A DNA stretch of 64,000 nt, taken from Paragemmobacter straminiformis (GTDB taxonomy: Bacteria; Pseudomonadota; Alphaproteobacteria; Rhodobacterales; Rhodobacteraceae). The stretch covers positions 682,001-746,000 of the forward strand of contig NZ_JACLQD010000001.1 of the NCBI RefSeq assembly GCF_014243445.1, read 5' to 3'. This document shows positions 16,367-24,684 of the stretch, piece after piece; within the stretch, counting starts at the first letter, position 1; the number at the start of each line of letters is the position of its first letter. The translations under genes and the position numbers were made by a program. The notes below the pieces were generated by a model that had not been told where the DNA came from, ran no database searches, and worked only from the letters and a program-made list of their open reading frames with translations.

Positions 16367-17212
16367 TTAAGGACGTGGCCCGCCGACATCGACACGCGCC
16401 ATAAAGACCGCGCTTTTGCGTTTCTCCGTTGCGATTTCGTCGCTCGGCCCAAGGAAGGTAGTCATGAACAGCGTCTTTCCGTCCTCACCCCCTAGGACGC
16501 AGGAAATGGCCGAGCCGTCGAAGCGGAAGACATCGGTGATTTCTCCCCCATCCAGCACCCGCAGAAACTCGCCGGTATTGAAGCAGCCAACCCAAATCGC
16601 GCCTTCCGCATCGGCACAAAGCCCGTCAGGGAACCGGTCGCTCAGATCGGCAAAGACGCGCCGGTTCGACAGGTTACCCTGCGCGTCCAGGTCGAAAGCG
16701 GCGATGCGCCCCTCCCAAGTCTCGGCCACGATAAGCGTGCCACCGTCATCTACGATAACCGAACCATTCGGAAAATCGACACCGTCCGCCACGGCGGTGA
16801 TATATCCGTCGGGGTCGACCCGATGCAGCTTGGTCGTTTTTCGCGCCTCGCCGGCGTCGTAGTCATAGCCGAAGTCACCGACATAGATGCGCCCGTCCGC
16901 GTCGATGGCGAAATCGTTGACATAGCCCGCAGCGTAACTGGACAGGTCGGCATAGGTCGATAGATTTCCATCCCTGACCTCGACCAAGCGGCAATCTGCG
17001 GCAGAGACAACGATATGCCGCCCGTCCGGCAGGAAACCTTGGCCCGACGGCCGTGCCGGAACGAAGCACACCTCGCGCCGCTCTCCGTCAGGCGTCAGGG
17101 CGAAGACGCGGTTATCGAAAACATCTGACACCCATAGTTGCCCGTCATGCCATTTCGGCGCTTCAAGAAACTTGAAGCCGTCAGCTAGAAGTGTCGCCCT
17201 ATGCTCGCGCAT
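16367..17212 (-). CDS. SMP-30/gluconolactonase-family lactonase, copy A
   Basis: 281 residues forming a six-bladed beta-propeller by family. Metal-site residues are recognisable: Glu in FLEAPKWHDG, Asn in GYVNDFAIDADG and Asp in FPDGLCADAEG. The protein likely hydrolyses a sugar lactone made by one of the island's dehydrogenases, giving the open-chain acid. It follows an SDR gene by 33 bp in a two-gene operon, a natural dehydrogenase-lactonase pair. A second SMP-30 protein lies at 28846-29748 but differs clearly in sequence, so the two probably act on different lactones. Confidence 0.87.
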   Translation of the reverse strand: MREHRATLLADGFKFLEAPKWHDGQLWVSDVFDNRVFALTPDGERREVCFVPARPSGQGFLPDGRHIVVSAADCRLVEVRDGNLSTYADLSSYAAGYVNDFAIDADGRIYVGDFGYDYDAGEARKTTKLHRVDPDGYITAVADGVDFPNGSVIVDDGGTLIVAETWEGRIAAFDLDAQGNLSNRRVFADLSDRFPDGLCADAEGAIWVGCFNTGEFLRVLDGGEITDVFRFDGSAISCVLGGEDGKTLFMTTFLGPSDEIATEKRKSAVFMARVDVGGPRP

Positions 17213-17245
17213 GTCTTCCCCCTTCTCCTCACTTGAACGCGCCGC

Positions 17246-17998
17246 TTACCACCCGCCATCGCAATGGATGTTCTGGCCGGTGATCAGGTCAGCCTGCGCC
17301 GATGCCAAGAAGACAGCCAGATTGGATATGTCTTCCGGCAAGATACGACGCTTCAGACTTTGCCGTTCGAGAATCCAACGATCATATTCCTCGGCCTTGT
17401 CGCCGAAATGCCGGAATTCGGCATCCGACAGCACGGCGCCAGGGCTGATGCCATTGACGTTGATGCCGTAGTGCCCGAGCTCACGCGACAGGGATTTGAC
17501 CAGACCATACATGGCACCCTTCGACGCGACGTAGGGCACGAAGCCTTCCCAATGGCCGGTCAGCGTTAGAGAGGTCAGATTGATAATCTTGCCTTGTCGT
17601 TTTTCCTTCATCGCGGCGCTGCACGCCCGCGTCAGGATGAAGGCCGCGCTAGAGTTGATGCGGACCTCGGTTTCGTATTCCTCGATCGAGAACGCCTCGT
17701 GCGGTTTGTTCACGACGAAAGCCGCATTGTTGATCAGGATATCGACCCCGTCCAATTCCGCGCAAAGTCGTGTGACGGCGGTTTCGGTGGCAGCGAGGTC
17801 ATTGAGATCGCAGCCGAAATAGCGGACCGGCGCGGGAAGCCCCGCAAAACAGGAAGCAGATTCTTCCATCCCCGGACGGTCAAGCGCGACGACCTGTGCA
17901 CCCTCGGCCACAAAGCGGGCGACCAAAGTCTGGCCAATGGTGCCAAGTGCCCCTGTTATAAGGGCCGTCTTGCCCGAAAATTGTGCCATGCTGCGCAT
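17246..17998 (-). CDS. SDR-family dehydrogenase, operon with lactonase A
   Basis: 250 residues. The start at 17998 is preferred over an ATG 9 bp later because GGAAG lies 7 bases before it. SDR motifs: TGALGTIGQT, INNAAFV, catalytic NLTSLTLTG, YVASKGA and the late SPGAVLSD. It probably oxidises a sugar to the lactone opened by the downstream SMP-30 enzyme. Its promoter shares box 3 with the divergent PrpD gene. Confidence 0.87.
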   Translation of the reverse strand: MRSMAQFSGKTALITGALGTIGQTLVARFVAEGAQVVALDRPGMEESASCFAGLPAPVRYFGCDLNDLAATETAVTRLCAELDGVDILINNAAFVVNKPHEAFSIEEYETEVRINSSAAFILTRACSAAMKEKRQGKIINLTSLTLTGHWEGFVPYVASKGAMYGLVKSLSRELGHYGINVNGISPGAVLSDAEFRHFGDKAEEYDRWILERQSLKRRILPEDISNLAVFLASAQADLITGQNIHCDGGW

Positions 17999-18083
17999 CC
18001 CGTTACTTCCATTCGTGAAGCATCACAGAAGCGGAATTGCCCGCGCAGGTGAACCGGCATTCCCACAACCTTGCGCCGCGCCT

Positions 18084-18098
18084 ATAACCAAGAATTAT
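18084..18098. promoter_or_regulatory. LysR-type box 3
   Basis: ATAACCAAGAATTAT, one mismatch from the symmetric consensus. It lies between divergent genes: 86 bp from the SDR start at 17998 and 100 bp from the PrpD start at 18198, so one box may serve both promoters. Confidence 0.65.
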
Positions 18099-18197
18099 AA
18101 CCTGCCGCCATTTACCAAGTGTGCAGATGGATCGGCGGAGCGACGGCACTTAGGGTCAGCCCTAATGCCTGACCTGCTACAAACGAAAGACCAATCC

Positions 18198-19580
18198 ATG
18201 TCTGGACCCCGCGATCTAATCCATCTCTTTGCTGCCCATGCCGCTAGGATGCGCTATGAGGATCTGACCGAAGAGGCGCGGGAGGCCGCGAAGAAGAGCG
18301 TGCTCGACACGCTGGGCGTCATTCTGGCCGCAAGCGGCAGCGAACCTGCCGTGCGTGGGGTCATCGATATCGTCCGCGAAAGCGGTGGCGCACAGGATTG
18401 CACGCTGCTCGCCTTTGGCGGAAAGGCTCCGGCGCTGATGGCGGCGCTTGCGAATGGCGCCTTGGCACATTGCCTCGACTACGACGACCAGACACCGTGG
18501 GGCCAGCATTGCGCGAGTTCCATAGTCCCTGCGGTCTTTGCAATCGCCGAGAGGAGCGGCGGCATATCGGGGCGCGAGTTGATCACGGCCGTCGCCGTGG
18601 GTCAGGACATCTTTGCACGCCTGCGCTGCAATGTGGGCTGGAACAAAGACTGGAACCTGTCGACCGTGCTTGCTGTCTTCGCCGCTACTGCTGCGGCGGG
18701 GCGAGTGGCGGGGCTTGATACCGAGCGCATCGCCCATGCGATGGGCATCGCCTCCATGCAATCGAGCGGAATCATGGAAATGGTTGCCGGTCGCGGCAGC
18801 GATCTTCGTGGCATGTATGCAGGCTTCTCCGCCAAGGGCGCGGTTCTGGCTGTGCTGATGGCAGAAAAAGGCATCACGGGCATCGACCGCATGTTCGAGG
18901 GCAAATACGGCTTCTTCAACACATATTTCGGCGGACGATACGACCGCGCGGCCATCGTCGAAGAGTTAGGAACGGACCTTCTTGGCAGTGGCACGCTTTA
19001 CAAACGCTGGCCATGCGTCGGCACGGCGCACAGCCATATGAAAGCCGCCATCGACATCGTAACCGAGAACAATCTTACGCTTCGTGACATCGCTGAAATC
19101 CGGTTGCACGTCGGAGATTATCACGACCTGATGTGCCAACCATTGGCAGAGCGTCGCGCGCCTGCCACCTTGGCGGATGCGAAGTTCAGTCTGCCCTTTC
19201 TCGTCGCTATCGCGGTGGTTCGCAGAGGCATGAGCGTGACCGATTTCTCGGAGGCCGGTCTGCGTGATCCTGAAGTGTTGGCGGCAGGGGGCAAGATTTC
19301 CCTCCACACCGACCCTGCGCTCGACTGGAAGCTGGAACTGCCACCGGGACGTGTCGAAATCGTTGCAACCGACGGTCGCCGCTGGACCATCACCGGGACG
19401 AAAGTGCCTGGCAATGCGGACAATCCGATGGGCTGGGCAGACATCTTCGCCAAGTTCCGCGAATGTGCCGCAGTCGCGGTCACACGCATCGACCCGGAAA
19501 AAATCGCCCGGGCGCAAGAACTGGCCCGGGCGCTGGAAGAGTTGGAGGATGCGACGGACCTTGTCCGGGCGCTGGCTTAG
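18198..19580 (+). CDS. MmgE/PrpD-family protein, copy 1
   Basis: 460 residues from MSGPRDLIHLFAAHAARMRY. The frame opens earlier, but this start aligns with the start of the second copy at 29775. Family signatures include YEDLTEEAREAAKKS, LDTLGVILAASG and ALAHCLDYDDQTP. The family includes 2-methylcitrate dehydratase, cis-aconitate decarboxylase and iminodisuccinate epimerase. There are no methylcitrate-cycle genes here, so the PrpD name should not be taken literally; dehydration or epimerisation of a sugar acid is more likely (inference). The gene has no strong ribosome-binding site. It overlaps the convergent SDR gene by 4 bp. Confidence 0.85.
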   Translation: MSGPRDLIHLFAAHAARMRYEDLTEEAREAAKKSVLDTLGVILAASGSEPAVRGVIDIVRESGGAQDCTLLAFGGKAPALMAALANGALAHCLDYDDQTPWGQHCASSIVPAVFAIAERSGGISGRELITAVAVGQDIFARLRCNVGWNKDWNLSTVLAVFAATAAAGRVAGLDTERIAHAMGIASMQSSGIMEMVAGRGSDLRGMYAGFSAKGAVLAVLMAEKGITGIDRMFEGKYGFFNTYFGGRYDRAAIVEELGTDLLGSGTLYKRWPCVGTAHSHMKAAIDIVTENNLTLRDIAEIRLHVGDYHDLMCQPLAERRAPATLADAKFSLPFLVAIAVVRRGMSVTDFSEAGLRDPEVLAAGGKISLHTDPALDWKLELPPGRVEIVATDGRRWTITGTKVPGNADNPMGWADIFAKFRECAAVAVTRIDPEKIARAQELARALEELEDATDLVRALA

Positions 19581-20353
19581 ATACCTGCGGTTTGCGCCCC
19601 ATCTGCGACGAGAGCGTGACCGGTGATGAACGAGCCCTGCTCGGAGCACAGGAACAGGACGGTCGCCGCAATCTCTTCGGGCTTACCCATGCGGCCCACC
19701 GGTTCCTGTTTGATGATGCGGGCGCGGCCTTCCTCGGTCCCGCCCGTGTAGCGGGCGATCATGGGCGTGTCGATGATACCGGGGCAGAGCGCATTCACCC
19801 GGATGTTCTGGTCGGCGTATTCCAGCGCGGCCACCTTGGATGCCACGGTCACGCCAAACTTCGAGGCGCAGTAACCCGACTGGTTTCGGATCGCCATGAC
19901 GCCTGCACCGGACGATGTGTTGACGATCGCCCCGCCACCGTTCTTCAGCATCAGGGGGATCTGGTGTTTCATGCACAGGAACACGCTTTTGAGGTTCACG
20001 TTGAGCACGCGGTCGAGAAGATCCTCATCGAGATCCACAATCGACGCGCCGGGCTGTTCGATACCTGCGTTGTTGAATGCCGCATCGAGTCTACCAAACG
20101 ATATGATCGTCTTCTCCAGCGCGGCTTTGATTTCCGCCGATTTCGTTACATCTGCACGGACGGACAAAGATTTGCCTCCGGCGGCCGCGATCAGGGCTGC
20201 CGTTTCCGCAAGCCCTTGTTCGGAGATGTCCACGATCGTTACGGACGCGCCAGCTTCAGCAAACGCCAGTGCCGTAGCGCGCCCGATCCCGCTGCCAGCG
20301 CCAGTGACGAAGGCGACCTTGCCCGAATAGTCGAATGTCGGGGCTTTGCTCAT
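19577..20353 (-). CDS. SDR-family oxidoreductase, end of the ABC transporter operon
   Basis: 258 residues with clear classical SDR motifs: VTGAGSGIGRATALAFAEAG, NNAGIEQPG, NTSSGAGV, YCASKFG and CPGIIDTPM. The C-terminus (GHALVADGAQTAGI) matches the common glucose/ribitol-dehydrogenase-like group. It lies 63 bp downstream of the sugar ABC permease gene on the same strand, so it may act on the imported compound as the first oxidation step. It converges with the PrpD gene with a 4-bp overlap. Confidence 0.88.
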   Translation of the reverse strand: MSKAPTFDYSGKVAFVTGAGSGIGRATALAFAEAGASVTIVDISEQGLAETAALIAAAGGKSLSVRADVTKSAEIKAALEKTIISFGRLDAAFNNAGIEQPGASIVDLDEDLLDRVLNVNLKSVFLCMKHQIPLMLKNGGGAIVNTSSGAGVMAIRNQSGYCASKFGVTVASKVAALEYADQNIRVNALCPGIIDTPMIARYTGGTEEGRARIIKQEPVGRMGKPEEIAATVLFLCSEQGSFITGHALVADGAQTAGI

Positions 20354-20416
20354 GTCGAGTTCCTGTCAGTCTGTCTTGAAAAGTGACGGTCCGACACTCT
20401 TGCCGGACCGGTAGTA

Positions 20417-21628
20417 TCAGTGACCTTTGGCGCGGCCTTGGTTGCCGACCGTGTAGATCGCGGCGGCCACGACGACGACGATCCCTTCGATCAGGCCCTG
20501 CCAGTTGGCACCAAGGTTCAGAATGTTGAAGCCGTTGGTCAGTGAGAAGAGCAGGAGCGCCCCTGCCAGCGTTTTGATCACGCTGCCCGCGCCGCCGAAA
20601 AGCGAGGTGCCACCAAGGATCGCCGCAGCGATCACAGTCAGTTCGGCACCGGTCAGACCTGCAGGGTTGATCGACCGCAGGCGGCTTGCGAACAACACGC
20701 CGGCAAAGCCCGCAGCACCGCTGCACAGCACGAAGGCCATCAGCTTGTAACGCAGCACGTTGATACCAGACAAACGAGCCGCCTCGCTATTGCCACCCAC
20801 TGCATAGATACGGCGCCCCACCATCGTGAAGCTAAGGACAAACCATACGACTGCGGTGAAAATGCCCATATAGACGACCGGCGTTCGAACGACGAGTTCA
20901 CCGCCCGAAGCGAGTGCCAGCAGCAGAAGAATTACCCCACCAATCACCGTGCCAACGGCAGCGGGACGCAGCGACTTGCCGCTTGAACGGCTTTTGATAA
21001 CGCTGCCGATCCCCAGAGCAAGGCAGACGATCCCTGCCGCTACGACCAACAAGAACACATCATTCTTGCCAGATTCAAAGGCTTTCATTTGGGCGATTAC
21101 ACCAGGGTCCTTCACAGAGAGCGACCGACCGTCGGTATAAATAAGCACAAGCCCGCGGACCGCCGTCATAGTGCCCAGCGTCACGATGAAAGCGTTGATA
21201 CCGACGAACTGAACGATCGATCCGTTCAGAAGCCCAAGCGCCATCGCTACAGTCATAGCCAGGGCAACTGCCGGCCAAAATCCCATCGCGTCCGCATTGC
21301 CGACCAGCACCGCGGCGGCCAAGGCCGCGACCGAGGCCACCGACAGGTCGAAGTTGCCGGTGATCAAGATCACCGTCATCGCGACCGCCATGATCGAGGT
21401 CAGCGACGACTGATAGATGACGTTGGTCAGGTTCTGAATGCTGAGATAGTTTTCCTGTCCCAGATAGGTGGTGATCATCGTCAAGACGAAAATTAGGAGC
21501 AACAGCGCGTAATAGACGCCCATCTCGCGAAGTCCGAAGATCCGCTTCCAATTGGTTGGCTTGGCAGTGGCCGTCTGGCTTGCGCGGGATTGGGTCTGGG
21601 TCATTTGAGTATCGCTCGCCATGGTCAT
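20417..21628 (-). CDS. Sugar ABC transporter permease (RbsC/XylH type)
   Basis: 403 residues, the length of the longer XylH-type permeases. About ten hydrophobic segments are visible, including YYALLLLIFVLTMITTYLG and LIEGIVVVVAAAIYTV. The RbsC/XylH-family pattern MAVAMTVILITGNFDLSVAS is present. It forms the membrane channel of the importer with the ATPase 1 bp upstream. Family members import ribose, xylose, arabinose, galactofuranose or polyols; the substrate is not decided by the sequence. Confidence 0.9.
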   Translation of the reverse strand: MTMASDTQMTQTQSRASQTATAKPTNWKRIFGLREMGVYYALLLLIFVLTMITTYLGQENYLSIQNLTNVIYQSSLTSIMAVAMTVILITGNFDLSVASVAALAAAVLVGNADAMGFWPAVALAMTVAMALGLLNGSIVQFVGINAFIVTLGTMTAVRGLVLIYTDGRSLSVKDPGVIAQMKAFESGKNDVFLLVVAAGIVCLALGIGSVIKSRSSGKSLRPAAVGTVIGGVILLLLALASGGELVVRTPVVYMGIFTAVVWFVLSFTMVGRRIYAVGGNSEAARLSGINVLRYKLMAFVLCSGAAGFAGVLFASRLRSINPAGLTGAELTVIAAAILGGTSLFGGAGSVIKTLAGALLLFSLTNGFNILNLGANWQGLIEGIVVVVAAAIYTVGNQGRAKGH

Positions 21629-21629
21629 G

Positions 21630-23183
21630 TCAGTGTCCTGCTGCCTTGCCGGAACCGTTTACCGCTTGCCCCTTAGGGCCCTGACCGCCTGCCAGCAGCA
21701 GCAATTCGTGTTCCGATGTTTCATGCACATTGCGCTCGGCAATGCATTTTCCGTCACGCATCACGAGGATGCGGTCAGCGACGGCCAAGAGTTCCTCGAA
21801 TTCGGAGGAGACGATGATCACCGTCTTCCCTTCGCCCGCAAGTTTCCGGATCAGTCGAAGGATGTCGGTCTTGGCGCCGATGTCGATGCCCGCCGTCGGT
21901 TCGTCCAGAAGGAATAACTTCACATCACTGAACATCCACTTGGCGATCGTAACCTTCTGCGCATTACCCCCGCTGAGCTCGCGCACGAGGATATCGGGCG
22001 AGCTTGCCTTGATCGAGAGCATGCGGATCGCCTCCTCGCCACGTTCGCGTTCGCGTTCGGGCTGGGGCAGCATGTTGAAGGCGGAAACGCCCTGCAATGC
22101 AGGAAGGGTCAAGTTGCGCCAGATCTCAAATTCCGGCACCAGTCCTTGTCCCATGCGATCTTCTGGCACCAGCCCGATCCCGGCGCGAACCGAAGCCGCC
22201 GTGCTGCGGGCCAAGGTTTGGCCATCAAGAAGCACGTCGCCGACTGCGTCCTTGTCGGCACCAAAGATGGCATGGATCAACTCGCTGCGACCCGAGCCGA
22301 GCAGTCCGGCGACACCGATCACCTCGCCCTTTGCCACACTAAGTGAAACTGGCATCAACTTATCGGGCGAGGATAGACCGCGCAGCTCCAGCCGTGGCGT
22401 GCCGCTGGCCGCAGACGGGCCAATACGCGCCTCAGCTGCGCGCTCGAGTTCTACGATCTGCTTGCCGACGATTGCTTCGGCCAGCCGCGTCTCGTCCAAG
22501 GTGGAGGTTTCGGCGCGCAATACCGCTTCGCCATCGCGCAGCACCGTGACCTGATCGGTCAGGGCCATCACCTCATCAAGAAAGTGGGAAACGAAAAGGA
22601 TCGCCTTGTTCTCGACTTTCGAAAGCTGGCGGACAGTCGCGTAGACCAATTCGCGTTCGTCGGTCGCCAGGGATGCCGTCGGTTCGTCCATCACGATTAG
22701 ATCGGCACCGGTGCCGAGCGCTTGGAGAATCGACACCATCTGCCTTTCACCAATAGAAAGATCACCTGCAAGTGCATCTGGGTCTGGCCAGTAGCGCACG
22801 CGCTCGCACAATTCGTCGAACCGCTTGCGTGACACGGAGGCGAGGCGCCAAGCGCCAGTGCTTCCCAGAAAAACGTTTTCCAGAACCGACAGCGTCGGAA
22901 CCAGAGGAATATGCTGGTGGATCGTGGCAACGCCCATGTCATTGGCGGCTTTGGGACTGTCCCAACTGACGGGTTGACCGCGCCACGAGATAGTCCCGCC
23001 CGATGCCTTGAAGGCACCGGACAGGATCTTGATCAAGGTGGATTTCCCTGCACCGTTGGCCCCGAGAAGGCCGTGGACCTTACCCTGCACGATGTCGAGA
23101 TCGACACCGCGCAAGGCAACCGTTCCATTACCAAAGGTCTTCGCGACCGAACGCAGGGTCATGATTGGACTGGTCTTTTCCAT
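21630..23183 (-). CDS. Sugar ABC transporter ATPase (RbsA/XylG type, two domains)
   Basis: 517 residues with two fused ABC domains. The first has Walker A GANGAGKST, signature LSIGERQMVSI and Walker B LIVMDEPTAS. The second has the degenerate P-loop GLLGSGRSEL typical of the family, signature LSGGNAQKVTIAKW and LFLLDEPTAGID. It powers carbohydrate import together with the permease and binding protein encoded on each side. Gene order binding protein-ATPase-permease is standard for the CUT2 family. Confidence 0.93.
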   Translation of the reverse strand: MEKTSPIMTLRSVAKTFGNGTVALRGVDLDIVQGKVHGLLGANGAGKSTLIKILSGAFKASGGTISWRGQPVSWDSPKAANDMGVATIHQHIPLVPTLSVLENVFLGSTGAWRLASVSRKRFDELCERVRYWPDPDALAGDLSIGERQMVSILQALGTGADLIVMDEPTASLATDERELVYATVRQLSKVENKAILFVSHFLDEVMALTDQVTVLRDGEAVLRAETSTLDETRLAEAIVGKQIVELERAAEARIGPSAASGTPRLELRGLSSPDKLMPVSLSVAKGEVIGVAGLLGSGRSELIHAIFGADKDAVGDVLLDGQTLARSTAASVRAGIGLVPEDRMGQGLVPEFEIWRNLTLPALQGVSAFNMLPQPERERERGEEAIRMLSIKASSPDILVRELSGGNAQKVTIAKWMFSDVKLFLLDEPTAGIDIGAKTDILRLIRKLAGEGKTVIIVSSEFEELLAVADRILVMRDGKCIAERNVHETSEHELLLLAGGQGPKGQAVNGSGKAAGH

Positions 23184-23226
23184 GCGTTTGGAAGCTCCGT
23201 CTTCTTCAGGTCAACGTCAGGTCAGA

Positions 23227-24189
23227 TCACCACTGCTCGGGGCAGGAATCGAGCGTTTCTTTAGTGATCTGCGGCATGTCGTAGGTCACGTAGCGCGCCT
23301 TCGGCGTGTCAGGGTTGGTCGCTGCTTCCAACAGCGATTGGAACATCAAAGCGCCCAGCAGACGCGGACGGGTGCAAACCGAACCATACATCTCGCCGTT
23401 CTTGATCGCGTCATAGCCGAGTTTGGAGCCACCACCCGTAGCGATCAGGGTGACTTTCGATCCAGCCGCTTCGATGGCACGGGCGCAACCGATAGCCATA
23501 TCGTCCGCTTGGCTGAAGATCAGGTCGAGATCGTCATGCGCAGTCAGGAAGTTCTGGCAAACGGATTCACCTTCGTCCGGGGTCCAATTGGTGGGCTGGG
23601 CGGCGACGATCTCATAGTTCGCGCCGGCTTTGTCGAGCGCAGCCTTGAACCCGTCGGTGTCGAGCTTCACCACGGCATATGCCGGGTCGCCTTCCACGAT
23701 CGCGATCTTCGCGGTGCGGTCTTTCGGCAGCAGGCCAGCAGCCATTTCGCCCGAAACATAACCCGCCTTGAAGTTGTCGGTGGCAACGAAAGCCGAAAGT
23801 TTCGGATAGGGATCATCCACGGCGCGGGTGTTCGGATCGCCGACCTGCGAGGCGATTGCCACAACCGGTTTGCCGGCTTCGTCGATCTTGTCGACGAAGG
23901 ATTCTGCAACGACCGAGTCAAGCGGCAGAAAGCCGATACCGTCCACGTTCTGGGTCAGCAAGTCGTCGATCGCGTTGCCCTGCTTTTCGACGCTGCCGCG
24001 CGGATCAAGCACGACGACCTTCACACCGGCCTTTTCCGCAGCTTCCTTGAAGCCCTCGGCGGTCTGGACGTTGTAAGGGTATTCGAGACTGGCGGGAACG
24101 TAGCCAAAGGTCATTTCTTCAGCATAGGCCGCTCCGGCCGAAAGCAGAGTGGCAGCCATCAGCGCCGCTGTGCGTTTGGTGAATTGCAT
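23227..24189 (-). CDS. Sugar ABC transporter periplasmic binding protein
   Basis: 320 residues from MQFTKRTAALMAATLLSAG at 24189, with GGAGGAA just upstream; an in-frame ATG 18 bp earlier is less likely. A signal peptide ends at about AAYA-EE. The mature part looks like Peripla_BP_4/RbsB-type proteins (FGYVPASLEYPYNVQTAEGF, then GSVEKQGNAIDDLLTQNVDG, which is typical of type I sugar binders). It delivers the substrate to the CUT2 permease. It is the first gene of a four-gene operon and is preceded by a 5' region with box 4 about 270 bp upstream. Confidence 0.9.
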   Translation of the reverse strand: MQFTKRTAALMAATLLSAGAAYAEEMTFGYVPASLEYPYNVQTAEGFKEAAEKAGVKVVVLDPRGSVEKQGNAIDDLLTQNVDGIGFLPLDSVVAESFVDKIDEAGKPVVAIASQVGDPNTRAVDDPYPKLSAFVATDNFKAGYVSGEMAAGLLPKDRTAKIAIVEGDPAYAVVKLDTDGFKAALDKAGANYEIVAAQPTNWTPDEGESVCQNFLTAHDDLDLIFSQADDMAIGCARAIEAAGSKVTLIATGGGSKLGYDAIKNGEMYGSVCTRPRLLGALMFQSLLEAATNPDTPKARYVTYDMPQITKETLDSCPEQW

Positions 24190-24459
24190 GTATTCCTCCC
24201 TGGTCATGCGTCGTTAATCTTTTGCCGTCCGGTTTGCACTGGACATGCACAAGTTCCTCGGGGCGCAGGCAAACGGTGCTAACCGCCCTGCGTCCTTGCT
24301 TTTTCGTCTTGGCACAACCGGGATGACCGGCCGAACCGTTCCGTCAGTTGAATGATGTGCGGTCGCTTCCTCGTCGCTGTCCGCAACTCCTCCGACCATT
24401 GGCCTAGCATGTCGGTTTTTACCGATACAGCGTTTCGGACGGTTCGGCGGTAGCAAGGT

Positions 24460-24474
24460 ATAACAGCGCGTTAT
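24460..24474. promoter_or_regulatory. LysR-type box 4
   Basis: ATAACAGCGCGTTAT, perfect 5+5 arms, extended to GGTATAAC-N5-GTTATGCC. It lies 271 bp from the binding-protein start and 211 bp from the MFS start. It may control the importer operon. Confidence 0.7.
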
Positions 24475-24579
24475 GCCACCTCAACCCGGGGCGGGTGGCC
24501 GGGTTACGCACCGTTTGCTGGAAGAACGCGGTGCAACCTTGATCTGGCTCAAACGCAGAGAAATAAGGACAAGTCAGTT

Positions 24580-24594
24580 ATAATGGCGTGTTAT
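24580..24594. promoter_or_regulatory. LysR-type box 5
   Basis: ATAATGGCGTGTTAT, one mismatch in the left arm, 91 bp upstream of the MFS start. The spacing is close to that of boxes 1, 2, 3 and 6. Confidence 0.62.
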
Positions 24595-24684
24595 TTGCCG
24601 AGCCCGCGGAACTGACAGTTGATTGCGGTCACGCACGCCATCTGCAACGCATGGGCACGCGGCAATGCGCAAGGAAACCCCGAC

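Larger units (their letters stand above)
24190..24684. other. Divergent control region of the ABC importer and MFS genes
   Basis: About 495 bp with no convincing gene. It contains LysR-type boxes 4 and 5 and a small palindrome TCGGTTTTTACCGA (24412-24425) that may be a separate operator. The long distance from box 4 to the binding-protein start (271 bp) implies a long leader or a promoter well upstream. Confidence 0.5.

Noticed and set aside
18198-19580. Assignment of prpD (2-methylcitrate dehydratase)
   Set aside because: No prpB, prpC or related genes nearby; the context is sugar-acid catabolism, so only the family name is used.
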